Shown here piece by piece: positions 35,862 through 44,673 of a DNA stretch of 64,000 bases. The notes beneath the pieces are model-generated. The model saw only the letters and a list, made by a program, of their open reading frames with translations. It searched no databases and was not told the origin of the DNA. This DNA comes from Alphaproteobacteria bacterium (GTDB lineage: Bacteria > Pseudomonadota > Alphaproteobacteria > Rs-D84): contig SUUM01000001.1 in the NCBI GenBank assembly GCA_015062525.1, positions 62,001 to 126,000 of the forward strand, read 5' to 3'. Positions within the stretch are counted from its first letter, which is position 1. Each line of letters starts with the position of its first letter. The position numbers were made by a program, and so were the translations under genes.

Positions 35862-37031
35862 TTACTGTGGCTGAACAAAAACTTGGTCTGGCAATGACTG
35901 AGTCTGAGCTGCCGTACCATCAATAATTGTACCATCAACAGGTTTTGTTAAAATGGTCCATGCCAATTCACCATATTGACTGGTCAACACGCAAACAACC
36001 CCTTCTCCCGAACAAAGTGTTGGCATAGCTGGAAACGTCGTATTGATTTTACCATCTGCATCAATTGTGATATTATTACCATTTTTATACGTCGTAGTGA
36101 TTTCACCAGAATCAGGATCAATGTTAATAAAATCACCTGCCGTAAGTTTATTCTGCTTTCCACCCAACGCGGTGAACACAGCCTTGGTTGTTGGCGCTGT
36201 ATCATTATGCGTACCCGTATCCGCATTAACTTCCTGATCGAAGTCCTTTCCCTCTGCGACAACCTTACCATCTGTTTGCGTTACCTTGTTAAAGAAACCT
36301 GTAGATTGTGTATACGTACCATCTTCAATATCCCCCTGTACATTAGTTGGAATAGCACTACGCACACCTTCAATCGCTTCATGCACAGCCTTGGTTGTTG
36401 GCGCTGTATTATTATGCGTACCCGTGGTCGCATTAACTTCCTGATCGAAATCCGTTGTCCCTGCGGTAACCGCACCACCAGTTTGTGTTACACTGCTGAT
36501 AAAACCAATATTAGTTGAGACATCCTGCCCATCAGTAAATGCATTCTGCTTTGAAGTTGCATATCCTTCAAAGGTATCAACCAAAGCTTCTGTAATACCA
36601 GAATTAACAGCCGCCATTTGATCATCATCTAACTTATCCTGCTTTTTATCCCACGCTTCATACACAGCCTTGGTTGTTGGCGCAGTATTTGTATGCGTAC
36701 TCGTATCCAGACTAACCTCCGTATCAAACAATCTTTCCTCTGCAGAGACCTTACCATCTGTTTGCTTTACTTCGTAAAAGAAACCTTCATTTGTTGTATA
36801 CGTACCATCTGCAATTTCCCCCTGTACACTAGTTGGAATAGCCCTCTTCACTTCATTAATAGCGCCAACCAAATCACTTTTAACTGTCGTGCCCAATTCA
36901 CTCAATTTACCAGCAATAGAGTCAACATACCCCTTGGACGCAACGGCAACCGGCGCAGCATTAGCCTCGGCAACCGCACCCATCAAGATTGCAGCCGCAA
37001 ATCCCGAAAACATAATATTTTTTACTTTCAT
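35862..37031 (-). CDS. secreted repeat protein, cluster member 4
   Basis: The start at 37031 (MKVKNIMFSGFAAAILMGAVAEANA) follows GGAAGG; the open upstream part is not conserved. The 389-residue product has VASKGYVDSIAGKLSELG, three repeats of a roughly 100-residue unit containing GTHNNTAPTTKAV (variants THTNTAPTTKAV, THNDTAPTTKAV) with KQNKL or KQDKL linkers, and the C-terminal block CSGEGVVCVLTSQYGELAWTIL followed by a short tail. It shares N- and C-terminal blocks with members 2 and 3, so they arose by duplication with different central repeats. Confidence 0.75.
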   Translation of the reverse strand: MKVKNIMFSGFAAAILMGAVAEANAAPVAVASKGYVDSIAGKLSELGTTVKSDLVGAINEVKRAIPTSVQGEIADGTYTTNEGFFYEVKQTDGKVSAEERLFDTEVSLDTSTHTNTAPTTKAVYEAWDKKQDKLDDDQMAAVNSGITEALVDTFEGYATSKQNAFTDGQDVSTNIGFISSVTQTGGAVTAGTTDFDQEVNATTGTHNNTAPTTKAVHEAIEGVRSAIPTNVQGDIEDGTYTQSTGFFNKVTQTDGKVVAEGKDFDQEVNADTGTHNDTAPTTKAVFTALGGKQNKLTAGDFINIDPDSGEITTTYKNGNNITIDADGKINTTFPAMPTLCSGEGVVCVLTSQYGELAWTILTKPVDGTIIDGTAAQTQSLPDQVFVQPQ

Positions 37032-37206
37032 TTTTTTCCTTCCTTTCTTTCGTTTTGTTTTGTTTTGTTTTTCTGTATTACACAGGGTTATTCTAGATCT
37101 CTCCAACTTATTCTAAACTTTTCAATCTTCTCCTATTAATCCAACTTGTACAAATAATATCATATTTTCAAAATTCGCACAAGCACATTTTTTCATTTTA
37201 TTCAAA

Positions 37207-39327
37207 TTAATTTAACGACATTGTTGTACTGGGCACCACCGCATCCAGCGTTAAATCCAACGGTTTAAAATCCCCACCAATAATTTCAATTGGCGCATAA
37301 CTGACGTTTCCGGCATTATCAAAATTAACCACATAACTGCCCTGAGTCGCCGCCGAACGCAACACACCATCCAAATCAAAATTTTCCAATGTTTCACTAA
37401 TGGCATTTAACTCATCGGTAACCGCCTTTTGCGTCATGGCACCGTCTTCGCTTTCCCCCGTTGTACCATATAATTTAGTCACACCTGCGGTTTGTGCATT
37501 ACCCAAATCATATGTTGTACCCGTCGCGCTGATTACGCCACCTTCAATGGTGATGTTTTCACCCGCTTCATACGTTGTACCCGTCGCGCTGATTACATTA
37601 TTTTCAATTTTAATATTTTCACCCGCCGTATATGTCGTATCTGTATCCGTCGCACTGATTACGCCATTTTCAATCGTAACATTGTCACCGGCTGAATACG
37701 TGGCACTGATTTCACCATTTTCAATTGCGATATTGTCACCAGCTGTATACGTTGTATCCGTCGCACTGATTACATTATTTTCAATTTTAATATTTTCACC
37801 CGCCGTATATGTCGTATCTGTATCCGTCGCGCTGATTACACCATTTTCAATTGTAACATTGTCACCGGCTGAATACGTCGTATCCGTCGCACTGATTACA
37901 CCATTTTCAATTGCGATATTGTCACCCGCCGTATATGTCGTATCTGTATCCGTCGCACTAATTACGCCATTTTCAATTGTAACATTGTCACCGGCTGTAT
38001 ACGTCGTATCCGTCGCACTGATTACGCCGCCTTCGGAAATACTAACATTTTCACCCGCCGTGTAATCTTTTATCATATCCTTGGTCGCAAACTTGGCGTC
38101 TGCCTCGGCCTTGGTATAATAATTTGTTAATTCAGCCTGACCTGCGTTAATCCTATCAATCGCATCCTGCAATTCAGATTTTGCATCCGCCAATTCCTGT
38201 TTTGTCGCCAGACCTTCAATCGCCACATCAATCTGGTTTTCAACATCACTTGATGTAACAAAGCCCTCGATTGCATTCTCTACAGCTTCCAATCTTGCCT
38301 GCAAATCCGTAATTGCTTGGCCCATTGCTGAATCCGCACCCTGCAAAGCCACAATTGCTTCGTTCAAGCCCGCAATCGCCGCATCAACATAGGCCTTATT
38401 AACATCCGGCTGTTCAATTGCCGCAATCGCATTCTGCAACGCCACATCCGCAGCTTCCAGATTTGACTTAATGGCATCCACATATTCCTTGTTAACCAGC
38501 CCTTCGGTCGATGGGGTTGAATTTTTCAACTCATTAATCGCCGCCTGCAAGCCCGCATCCACCGCTTTTAATTCTTCAACCTTGGCATTCAAATCATCGG
38601 CAGTAATCATACCACCCTGCAAAGCCTCAATCGCCGCATTCATGGACACATCAGCCGATTCCAACGCATCCACCGCGCTTTGCAATTCTGACAAATCAGC
38701 AGATGTCAACAAACCATCTAAATCAGATTTTTTTGCATACTCGGACAAATCCGGAATAACAATCTCGTTAATTCTATCCTCTAAATCGCTCAGGCTTTCT
38801 TCGGACGCAAAATAATCATTCAAATCAATTTCTTCGGGCACACCATCCTGTACAATGGTCAAAATCCCATTTTCAAATTCAACTGTCGGATACTCGCCAG
38901 TCAATGAAGCAATTTCTTCCTTTAACCCTTCTACATCAACAACCAAATCATCCACAGTTTTTTTCAGGTCACTTATACTCGACTGTCCAGGATTAATAGT
39001 ACCAGACGAAGACCCCGCACCACCCGGCAGCGCAACACCACCCAGATACTTACCAATTGACAAACGTGGCGCCGCAGCAGTACGCGTAGATGACACTTTC
39101 GACGACGCTGTCGATTTAGCAGCGGTCGTACGCAACGAGCCCGCACGCACAGACCCAACCGTTCCGGTCGTTGGCTTTGCCCCGGCCGTCGCCGCACTAG
39201 AAGCACTAGAATAGGTCCCTGCCCCACCCAGCGAACGCACCGCAGACGCACCGAATGATGGCAACGCAATCACCGTGCCCAACACACAAATTATTGATAA
39301 TGTTGAAATTTTTAATTCTGTTTTCAT
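37207..39327 (-). CDS. secreted coiled-coil and beta-repeat fibre protein, cluster member 5
   Basis: The 706-residue product has a signal sequence (MKTELKISTLSIICVLGTVIALPSFGA), an Ala/Ser/Thr-rich stretch, a long coiled-coil region (about residues 115-420, with NKEYVDAIKSNL and NKAYVDAAIAGL) and about ten short repeats of the form TYTAGDNVTIENGVISATD (about residues 423-625), then a C-terminal domain starting YDLGNAQTAGVTKLYG. The architecture is like a phage tail fibre or trimeric adhesin stalk, but there is no YadA-type anchor. It lacks the Cys-pair block. No terminator was found behind it. Confidence 0.72.
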   Translation of the reverse strand: MKTELKISTLSIICVLGTVIALPSFGASAVRSLGGAGTYSSASSAATAGAKPTTGTVGSVRAGSLRTTAAKSTASSKVSSTRTAAAPRLSIGKYLGGVALPGGAGSSSGTINPGQSSISDLKKTVDDLVVDVEGLKEEIASLTGEYPTVEFENGILTIVQDGVPEEIDLNDYFASEESLSDLEDRINEIVIPDLSEYAKKSDLDGLLTSADLSELQSAVDALESADVSMNAAIEALQGGMITADDLNAKVEELKAVDAGLQAAINELKNSTPSTEGLVNKEYVDAIKSNLEAADVALQNAIAAIEQPDVNKAYVDAAIAGLNEAIVALQGADSAMGQAITDLQARLEAVENAIEGFVTSSDVENQIDVAIEGLATKQELADAKSELQDAIDRINAGQAELTNYYTKAEADAKFATKDMIKDYTAGENVSISEGGVISATDTTYTAGDNVTIENGVISATDTDTTYTAGDNIAIENGVISATDTTYSAGDNVTIENGVISATDTDTTYTAGENIKIENNVISATDTTYTAGDNIAIENGEISATYSAGDNVTIENGVISATDTDTTYTAGENIKIENNVISATGTTYEAGENITIEGGVISATGTTYDLGNAQTAGVTKLYGTTGESEDGAMTQKAVTDELNAISETLENFDLDGVLRSAATQGSYVVNFDNAGNVSYAPIEIIGGDFKPLDLTLDAVVPSTTMSLN
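37491..38066 (-). repeat. in-gene tandem DNA repeats encoding the beta repeats
   Basis: Units of 54-66 bp with the recurring blocks GCACTGATTAC and CCATTTTCAAT(T) alternate through 37491-38066. Near-identical neighbours make copy-number change by slippage or recombination likely. Confidence 0.8.
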
Positions 39328-39407
39328 AAACCCTCAACTCCACTATTCTAAAGTTTATCACATTTTGCGAATCGGAACAACAACCTTTTTCCTAAAAAAT
39401 CATTTTT

Positions 39408-40334
39408 TTAGAATTCATACCGCAATCCAACCGATACAGAATTATCTAAAATCAAACCAATCTCATTCTTAAAGTGGGTTCCCGAAACATCTACACCACC
39501 AATATAGGTACCTTGTGCAAACACACGCTCTTGTTCTGTCCCATCAAACATCGCCAGGCGATAACGAAAATCCAGCACCAAATTATGCTCCAATTTATAT
39601 GTCCACCCCGCCATTAACGCACCCATCAACGAAAGACTATATTTGCTACGTTCACCACCTACAAACATCATAGTATCCAGCACGGTTTTTGGCAACGCCG
39701 CCCCCACACCTGCACCAATATACAAGCCATTTGCAAAATCACGATAAACATTGGCAATTAAATACGGTACCGTCAGCTCAAAATTATAACCTTGGTCGTT
39801 ATCCTCAAAGCTCCCAATCAGCCCAGCCTCAAATTCTCCGCGCCAAAAATCACCAATTGTACGTCCAAGAAAAACACCGCCACCAAAAACAGCCTCTGCA
39901 AAACTTTCCTTATCATCATCAACACCAATATCTGGCTTTGTGCTGTATTCATTATCCCAACTCAACAAACTCAGACCTAAACGTCCCCCTACATACCAAC
40001 TCATTTCAGCCTGGCTTTTATCAGCCTTTGGCTCTGCACATGAACCACAACGACCTGAATTACACCCTGTTTTAACCTTATCGGCACAATTCTTTATCGT
40101 CACACATGAACCACAACAACCTGAATTACACCCTGTTTTAACCTTATCGGCACAATTCTTTATCGTCACACATGAACCACAACAACCTGAATTACACCCT
40201 GTTTTAGCCTTGTCCGTATAATCATAGACAACCTTATAAGCACCATTTGAAGTACGATACAAATAACCAGGGGTCGCATTCGCCGCAGCTGTCACCATCA
40301 CACCCAAACACACTACAGACATTATTTTATTCAT
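39408..40334 (-). CDS. outer-membrane barrel with an N-terminal Cys-rich tandem repeat
   Basis: The start at 40334 (MNKIMSVVCLGVMVTAAANA) follows GGAGG. The 308-residue product has a signal peptide, about 80 residues made of 22-residue repeats (two full copies plus a third variant) each with CNSGCCGSC and, in two, CVTIKNCA, then a barrel of about 200 residues with many YxG-type strands ending in a C-terminal Phe (VGLRYEF). The barrel resembles OmpA-like/opacity-type porins. The Cys clusters could bind metal or crosslink outside the cell. Function unknown. Confidence 0.75.
   Translation of the reverse strand: MNKIMSVVCLGVMVTAAANATPGYLYRTSNGAYKVVYDYTDKAKTGCNSGCCGSCVTIKNCADKVKTGCNSGCCGSCVTIKNCADKVKTGCNSGRCGSCAEPKADKSQAEMSWYVGGRLGLSLLSWDNEYSTKPDIGVDDDKESFAEAVFGGGVFLGRTIGDFWRGEFEAGLIGSFEDNDQGYNFELTVPYLIANVYRDFANGLYIGAGVGAALPKTVLDTMMFVGGERSKYSLSLMGALMAGWTYKLEHNLVLDFRYRLAMFDGTEQERVFAQGTYIGGVDVSGTHFKNEIGLILDNSVSVGLRYEF
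40037..40214 (-). repeat. 66-bp tandem repeat encoding the Cys-rich units
   Basis: CACATGAACC starts at 40037, 40103 and 40169, exactly 66 bp apart; copies are nearly identical (for example CAACGACC versus CAACAACC). About 2.7 copies are present. Confidence 0.9.
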
Positions 40335-40404
40335 GATATTTATCCTCCACTTTTTCCCATAGTGTATCACAAAAGCTAACTTTTCCCAAACAAAAAAACA
40401 GTTA

Positions 40405-40434
40405 TTGACATCATTCTGGGAAATCTGCTAATTT
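40405..40434 (+). promoter_or_regulatory. promoter upstream of pal
   Basis: TTGACA (40405) and TAATTT (40429) lie 18 bp apart, 34 bp before the pal ATG, and the leader carries AAGGA. Confidence 0.55.
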
Positions 40435-40467
40435 GCCTGGGCAGACAATACAAGAAAGGATTAAGAA

Positions 40468-40863
40468 ATGAAAAAATATTTCTTTATTTTTATGGCCGCA
40501 TCCATTTCAGCATGTACACACGTTCCATCAACAATCGATGGGAACCAGGTTTTTTTCTCGTTTGATTCCGCTAAAATTTCCGACGAAGCGCGCGACACAC
40601 TGGAATCCCAGGCACTATATATGAAGAAACACCCAGATACCAACATCGTCATAGAAGGCCACTGTGACGAACGCGGTTCGACCGAATACAACCTGGCACT
40701 GGGCGCACAACGCGCAAACAATGCAGCACATGTCATTATACAAGACGGCATCGAACCAGAACGCATCAAAACGATATCCTATGGCAAGGAAAAACCAATC
40801 TATACTGGCACCGGCGAAAAAGTTTGGTCTAAAAACCGAAATGCCACAACCCGTATAAAATAA
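40468..40863 (+). CDS. pal: peptidoglycan-associated lipoprotein Pal
   Basis: The 131-residue product has a lipoprotein signal ending SISAC (Cys16) and an OmpA-like domain with VFFSFDSAKISDEARDTLESQA, NIVIEGHCDERGSTEYNLALGAQRA and the C-terminal RNATTRI. The Asp and Arg that grip diaminopimelate are in the EGHCDERG and ALGAQRA blocks. The linker between lipid anchor and domain is only about 10 residues, shorter than usual. Pal tethers the outer membrane to murein as part of Tol-Pal; tolB is 3.8 kb away on the other strand. Confidence 0.95.
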   Translation: MKKYFFIFMAASISACTHVPSTIDGNQVFFSFDSAKISDEARDTLESQALYMKKHPDTNIVIEGHCDERGSTEYNLALGAQRANNAAHVIIQDGIEPERIKTISYGKEKPIYTGTGEKVWSKNRNATTRIK

Positions 40864-40895
40864 TAAAAATCCCGCCCAGCGGGATTTTTATTTGA
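40864..40895 (+). terminator. intrinsic terminator after pal
   Basis: AAAATCCCGCCCAGCGGGATTTT with TATTTG following; it ends the pal transcript before ftsE. Confidence 0.85.
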
Positions 40896-40926
40896 CGATA
40901 TATTTTTTTTCTATTATATTTTAAGC

Positions 40927-41724
40927 ATGGAAGAAAAGACAGCAATCTCGTTTGCAAATGTGGCGGCACGCTATGATGGGACGCCCGAAATATTAACTGA
41001 TGTTTCTTTTAATATCAGTAACGGTGCATTTTATTTTCTATCGGGCGCATCCGGCGCGGGCAAAACAACCTTGTTGCGCCTTATATATCAATTACACAAA
41101 CCTTCACGCGGTCAAATCAAACTGTTCGGCCACATAACAAATGATATGACACGCGACGAAATCACACACATTCGCCAGAAAATGGCAATTGTATTTCAAT
41201 CTTATTCGCTGTTATCTCACCTGTCGGTGTTTGATAATGTTGCCCTGCCCCTGCGCGTACGTGGCGTGGCCGAGGGCAAGATAAAAAAACTGGTGTCCAA
41301 GGTTTTGGATTGGGTTGGCCTGGGCAAGTATGCAGATGCGGCCCCTATGTCATTGTCCGGCGGGCAACAGCAACGTGTATCTGTCGCCCGCGCAATTATT
41401 GTCCAGCCATCTATCCTGCTGGCGGACGAACCGACGGGAAACCTGGACGATGAAAACGCATCACGTCTAATGGAACTGTTTATCCAGATGAACAAAATGT
41501 TTGGCACAACCATCATCCTTGCAACACACAATAAAAAGTTAATGGAAACATACAAATTCCCGGTTATACACGTTGAAAACCAACGCGTCAGTTTTACCGG
41601 CAAATCGGCACCTGTCACGCCACGCAAAACCGAAACAGAAACAAAACGCATATGGCGGGGGCCAAAACCACAAACTTATTTCACAGAACTGTCCAAACAA
41701 TTTGACGATATCGGGAACGCATAA
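40927..41724 (+). CDS. ftsE: cell-division ABC ATPase FtsE
   Basis: The 265-residue ATPase has Walker A GASGAGKTT (about residues 38-46), the Q loop FQSYSLLSHLSVFDNVALPL, signature LSGGQQQR, Walker B LLADEPTGNLD and the switch His in ATHNKK. A C-terminal extension of about 40 residues (TPRKTETETKRIWRGPKPQTYFTEL) goes beyond the usual FtsE length. With FtsX it regulates septal murein hydrolases. ftsX follows after 3 bp. Confidence 0.93.
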   Translation: MEEKTAISFANVAARYDGTPEILTDVSFNISNGAFYFLSGASGAGKTTLLRLIYQLHKPSRGQIKLFGHITNDMTRDEITHIRQKMAIVFQSYSLLSHLSVFDNVALPLRVRGVAEGKIKKLVSKVLDWVGLGKYADAAPMSLSGGQQQRVSVARAIIVQPSILLADEPTGNLDDENASRLMELFIQMNKMFGTTIILATHNKKLMETYKFPVIHVENQRVSFTGKSAPVTPRKTETETKRIWRGPKPQTYFTELSKQFDDIGNA

Positions 41725-41727
41725 AAG

Positions 41728-42564
41728 ATGAAGAAACCAACTGTATTTTCACTAGTCCGCGAACAATCTGTGTTTATGACTGCAATCATGTCGTTGTTGA
41801 CATTTCTAGCTGTACTTGCCCTGGGAATCGCGCTGTCTATTGGGACGGGTGTTATGCGTTGGAATTCCCAATGGGAATTATTCGCCACGGTCCAGGTTGT
41901 AAATCCTGATTACATTGACAAGACAAAAAAAATCATTACCGATAACACAGATAAAATCAAAACACTAAATGAAATCAGCACCGAACAAATGACTGATTTG
42001 ATGTCACCTTGGATTTCTGGGGGCGGTGTGTTGAAAAACTATCTGCCAAAGATGTGGGAAATCGAATTCAAAAACGCAGACGACATGAAAATCATTGGCG
42101 AACAAATTTCCAAAAACGCCCGTTTTTTAACACATGCATCCGCCCTTAAATCATCAACCGGCGCGGGATGGAAAATGATTCTGATGTCGTCCTTCATATT
42201 GATTTTAACCCTGGGGGCAATTGGTATATGCATTTCATACATCGCGCGCAACACAGCAATGTTGCACCGTCGTGAATTAGAAATCTTGAACCAGATTGGC
42301 GCATCAGACAACTTTGTCGCCCGCCAAATGCAAACGATTGTTGCAAAAATCAGCGCAACCGCCACCACAATTGGCTTCATTGTCGCTACGCCTGTATTAT
42401 TACTGATTATATCTACCGCACACAGCACGCGCGTTGGATTAATGGCGATGTTAGGACTGTCGGGCGCGGGCTGGTTCATATTATTCCTGTTACCGGTGGC
42501 GATTGTTATATTTTCAATTTGGACAACACGCCGCACCACAATTAAAATATTACAAAACACCTAA
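41728..42564 (+). CDS. ftsX: cell-division protein FtsX
   Basis: The 278-residue protein has four hydrophobic segments (about residues 12-35, 148-170, 200-230, 240-262) and a periplasmic loop between the first two, the FtsX/MacB-type permease plan. HRRELEILNQIGASDNFVARQMQ is the typical cytoplasmic coupling segment. It lies directly after ftsE and 3 bp before the DUF218 gene. Confidence 0.92.
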   Translation: MKKPTVFSLVREQSVFMTAIMSLLTFLAVLALGIALSIGTGVMRWNSQWELFATVQVVNPDYIDKTKKIITDNTDKIKTLNEISTEQMTDLMSPWISGGGVLKNYLPKMWEIEFKNADDMKIIGEQISKNARFLTHASALKSSTGAGWKMILMSSFILILTLGAIGICISYIARNTAMLHRRELEILNQIGASDNFVARQMQTIVAKISATATTIGFIVATPVLLLIISTAHSTRVGLMAMLGLSGAGWFILFLLPVAIVIFSIWTTRRTTIKILQNT

Positions 42565-42567
42565 CAC

Positions 42568-43080
42568 ATGCGAAAAATACTAACACCATCTTTTGTAATA
42601 TTCGCCTGTTTTATTCTGGGTGGCATGATTTTCAAATCAGTTGCCCCAATCCAATGCGGAACAATCTATCCAAACGACAGCATTTTTGTCTTAACCGGCG
42701 ACGAACGCAGAATTCCATTTGCGATGCGCAAAATGCGTGAATTTCCAACGGCAGACCTTTACATTATCGGTGCCGGCGCCCAGGGCAAAATTGATATTGC
42801 GCGCCCCGTCATGATTGAATCCAGATCAAAATCCACATATCAAAATGCCCTTGCCATACGTGAAATCGCAATGGCACGCAACCTGAAACGCGTTGTCATA
42901 ATTACAACCGAAGACCATATAAACCGCGCCACATACCTGATAAAAAATGAATTACCAATGGTAAACGTTGTCGCATGCCCCGCCACTTTAACCGGAATGC
43001 CCCCCACAAAAAGACTTGAAAGATGGGCAACAGAATATATAAAATACATCGCAACTATGTTCGGCATCAAAGAAAGTTAA
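42568..43080 (+). CDS. DUF218 (YdcF/SanA-like) membrane protein
   Basis: The 170-residue product has one N-terminal membrane helix and the DUF218 motifs SIFVLTGDERRIPFAM, ADLYIIGAG, IESRSKSTYQNA and VIITTEDHINRA. Family members are linked to envelope integrity and murein or lipid-carrier metabolism. The order ftsE-ftsX-DUF218-plsC is conserved in alphaproteobacteria, which supports a shared envelope role. Confidence 0.88.
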   Translation: MRKILTPSFVIFACFILGGMIFKSVAPIQCGTIYPNDSIFVLTGDERRIPFAMRKMREFPTADLYIIGAGAQGKIDIARPVMIESRSKSTYQNALAIREIAMARNLKRVVIITTEDHINRATYLIKNELPMVNVVACPATLTGMPPTKRLERWATEYIKYIATMFGIKES

Positions 43081-43100
43081 TATAATCAAAAGGGAAAGCC

Positions 43101-43808
43101 ATGTTCAGAACAATATTATTCAAAATCATACTGGGGATTTATTTTACATTATGGGCGCCATTTTTGTTGTTGGGTTTAACATCCAGTAAATTGTCCCGCA
43201 AACTGGTAAATATAGACGCAGCGGGTGTTCTGGTGGTGGCACGCCTAATTGCAGGTATCAAGTACAAGGTACACTATCCATCTGAATCCGAAAACGGTAT
43301 TCCAAACCTGCCGAACGGCAACAAACGCCTGGACGGCAAATCAATTATCGCCGCCAAACACATGTCTATTTTAGAAATTGCCGTTATTTCCCAGGTCGTC
43401 CCCAACACATTTTTTATCCTAAAACGCGAATTGCTATGGATACCGATTTATGGCTGGGCTTTTTGGCGTGCGGGCATGATTGGCGTCAATCGCGCACGCG
43501 GCAAAACAAATATGAAACAATTGGCAACCGCGGTTGAAAAACGTGTTTTAAACGGTTCCACCCTGGTTATATTCCCCGAAGGTACACGTGCAAAACCCGG
43601 CGAACACATCCCATTAAAACGCGGTCTGTTGTTATTGGCACATACATTAAAACTGCCTATTTTACCAGTTGGCACGGACGCGGGACTATATTGGCCAAAG
43701 CACGGCCGTATGCACCCGGGCACAGCAAACGTATGGTTTGAACCATTATTACCATGCAACGCATCGCTGGAGGAAATATCTGATGCCATCAACCGCCACA
43801 GCGCATAA
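43101..43808 (+). CDS. plsC: 1-acyl-sn-glycerol-3-phosphate acyltransferase
   Basis: The 235-residue protein has an N-terminal hydrophobic segment and the acyltransferase blocks KHMSILE (motif I, HX4E where the classic form is HX4D), GVNRARGKTNM (motif II), FPEGTRAKPGE (motif III) and LPILPVGTDAG (motif IV). It adds the second acyl chain to make phosphatidic acid. It closes the ftsE operon and is followed by a terminator. Confidence 0.92.
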   Translation: MFRTILFKIILGIYFTLWAPFLLLGLTSSKLSRKLVNIDAAGVLVVARLIAGIKYKVHYPSESENGIPNLPNGNKRLDGKSIIAAKHMSILEIAVISQVVPNTFFILKRELLWIPIYGWAFWRAGMIGVNRARGKTNMKQLATAVEKRVLNGSTLVIFPEGTRAKPGEHIPLKRGLLLLAHTLKLPILPVGTDAGLYWPKHGRMHPGTANVWFEPLLPCNASLEEISDAINRHSA

Positions 43809-43810
43809 AA

Positions 43811-43845
43811 GATAAAAAAACGCCATTTCGGCGTTTTTTTATCTT
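43811..43845. terminator. bidirectional terminator after plsC
   Basis: AAAAACGCC-ATTTC-GGCGTTTTTTT between the convergent plsC and the minus-strand gene ending at 43839. Confidence 0.88.
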
Positions 43846-44108
43846 TTTCTTTTATAATTTTCACACAAACATTTCATTCTAGTATCAAGTAACCGCTTTG
43901 CTGCTTCAGGACTATCACAATGCACTTCCTGTTTTTTTCCATTCTCGTCTATATAATTTCTTATAACCTTATCGTTAATAACTGGAAAAAAAGCATACTC
44001 GGAATCATACACGAAATATTCAGTATATTTAATACCCAGTCTACACCCATTTTCACACCCTTTACATTTCCGAATAAAAACTGTTTTATAAAAATCTTCA
44101 ATTGGCAT
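43839..44108 (-). CDS. small Cys-containing hypothetical protein
   Basis: The start at 44108 (MPIEDFYKTVFIRKC) follows a GGGGGTG site. The 89-residue product has CKGCENGC near the N terminus and CLC near the C terminus, which could bind a metal, and no signal peptide. The family is not recognised. The ORF ends next to plsC's terminator and nothing nearby suggests a role. Confidence 0.55.
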   Translation of the reverse strand: MPIEDFYKTVFIRKCKGCENGCRLGIKYTEYFVYDSEYAFFPVINDKVIRNYIDENGKKQEVHCDSPEAAKRLLDTRMKCLCENYKRKR

Positions 44109-44199
44109 TTCACCCCCCTTTTTAATTACTTCACGACGAAGAATAGCAAAAAAACAAACCAATCCAACAAAAAATCGACAAAGAAATTAATAGCACAAC

Positions 44200-44610
44200 T
44201 TATTTGCACCACGGCGCACGTTTTCCGCCACTATACGGGCGCGCCAACCCAGAATCAATCATAACCCGCCCAACATCACGCCCATCGGGCAAAATCACAT
44301 TGGCATTTATTCGCCCCAAATATTTATCATCCTTGATGTTTTCCAGTTCTACAACCGTGCCACGCGGTATCAACACCCCAAGCAAATCACGTGCATTTTG
44401 TGCCATAACCTTTTCCGCCATGCATTTACCATTCATTTCGGGTGTATCAACGTTAATCAAACGAACACGCACAGTAATTTCAACATCCGCATCCAATTTA
44501 ACACCCGCTGAAAAAGTATCCCCGTCAAAAATATAATCAACCACCGCCGGCACCGCATTTGCCACCCCAGACACAAACATACATATAATAAAAATTAATA
44601 ATTTCCTCAT
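44200..44610 (-). CDS. secreted thermonuclease (SNase-like)
   Basis: The start at 44610 (MRKLLIFIICMFVSGVANA) gives a signal peptide. The 136-residue product has the SNase catalytic residues: FDGDTF, VRLINVDTPE (Arg, Asp, Thr, Glu) and DKYLGR (Arg), followed by GLARPYSGGKRAPWC. It should be a calcium-dependent nuclease acting in the periplasm or outside. It runs in the same direction as the 43839 gene, 91 bp upstream of it. Confidence 0.9.
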   Translation of the reverse strand: MRKLLIFIICMFVSGVANAVPAVVDYIFDGDTFSAGVKLDADVEITVRVRLINVDTPEMNGKCMAEKVMAQNARDLLGVLIPRGTVVELENIKDDKYLGRINANVILPDGRDVGRVMIDSGLARPYSGGKRAPWCK

Positions 44611-44611
44611 T

Positions 44612-44640
44612 ATATACTCTTTGCTCATTGTTATTTGCTC
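44612..44640. repeat. 7-nt-period array (TTGCTCA type)
   Basis: TTGCTCA, TTGTTAT, TTGCTCT and TTAATAA follow at seven-base steps between the nuclease start and the tolB terminator. A related array is at 46056-46091 on the other side of tolB. Confidence 0.5.
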
Positions 44641-44643
44641 TTT

Positions 44644-44672
44644 AATAAAATCCCGCCTGGCGGGATTTTATT
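44644..44672 (-). terminator. intrinsic terminator after tolB
   Basis: AAAATCCCGCC-A-GGCGGGATTTTATT on the minus strand, just past the tolB stop. Confidence 0.88.
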
Positions 44673-44673
44673 T

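Noticed and set aside
43101-43808. PlsC as inactive because motif I is HX4E instead of HX4D
   Set aside because: Glu at this place is, as far as I recall, found in other alphaproteobacterial members, and all other motifs are intact.
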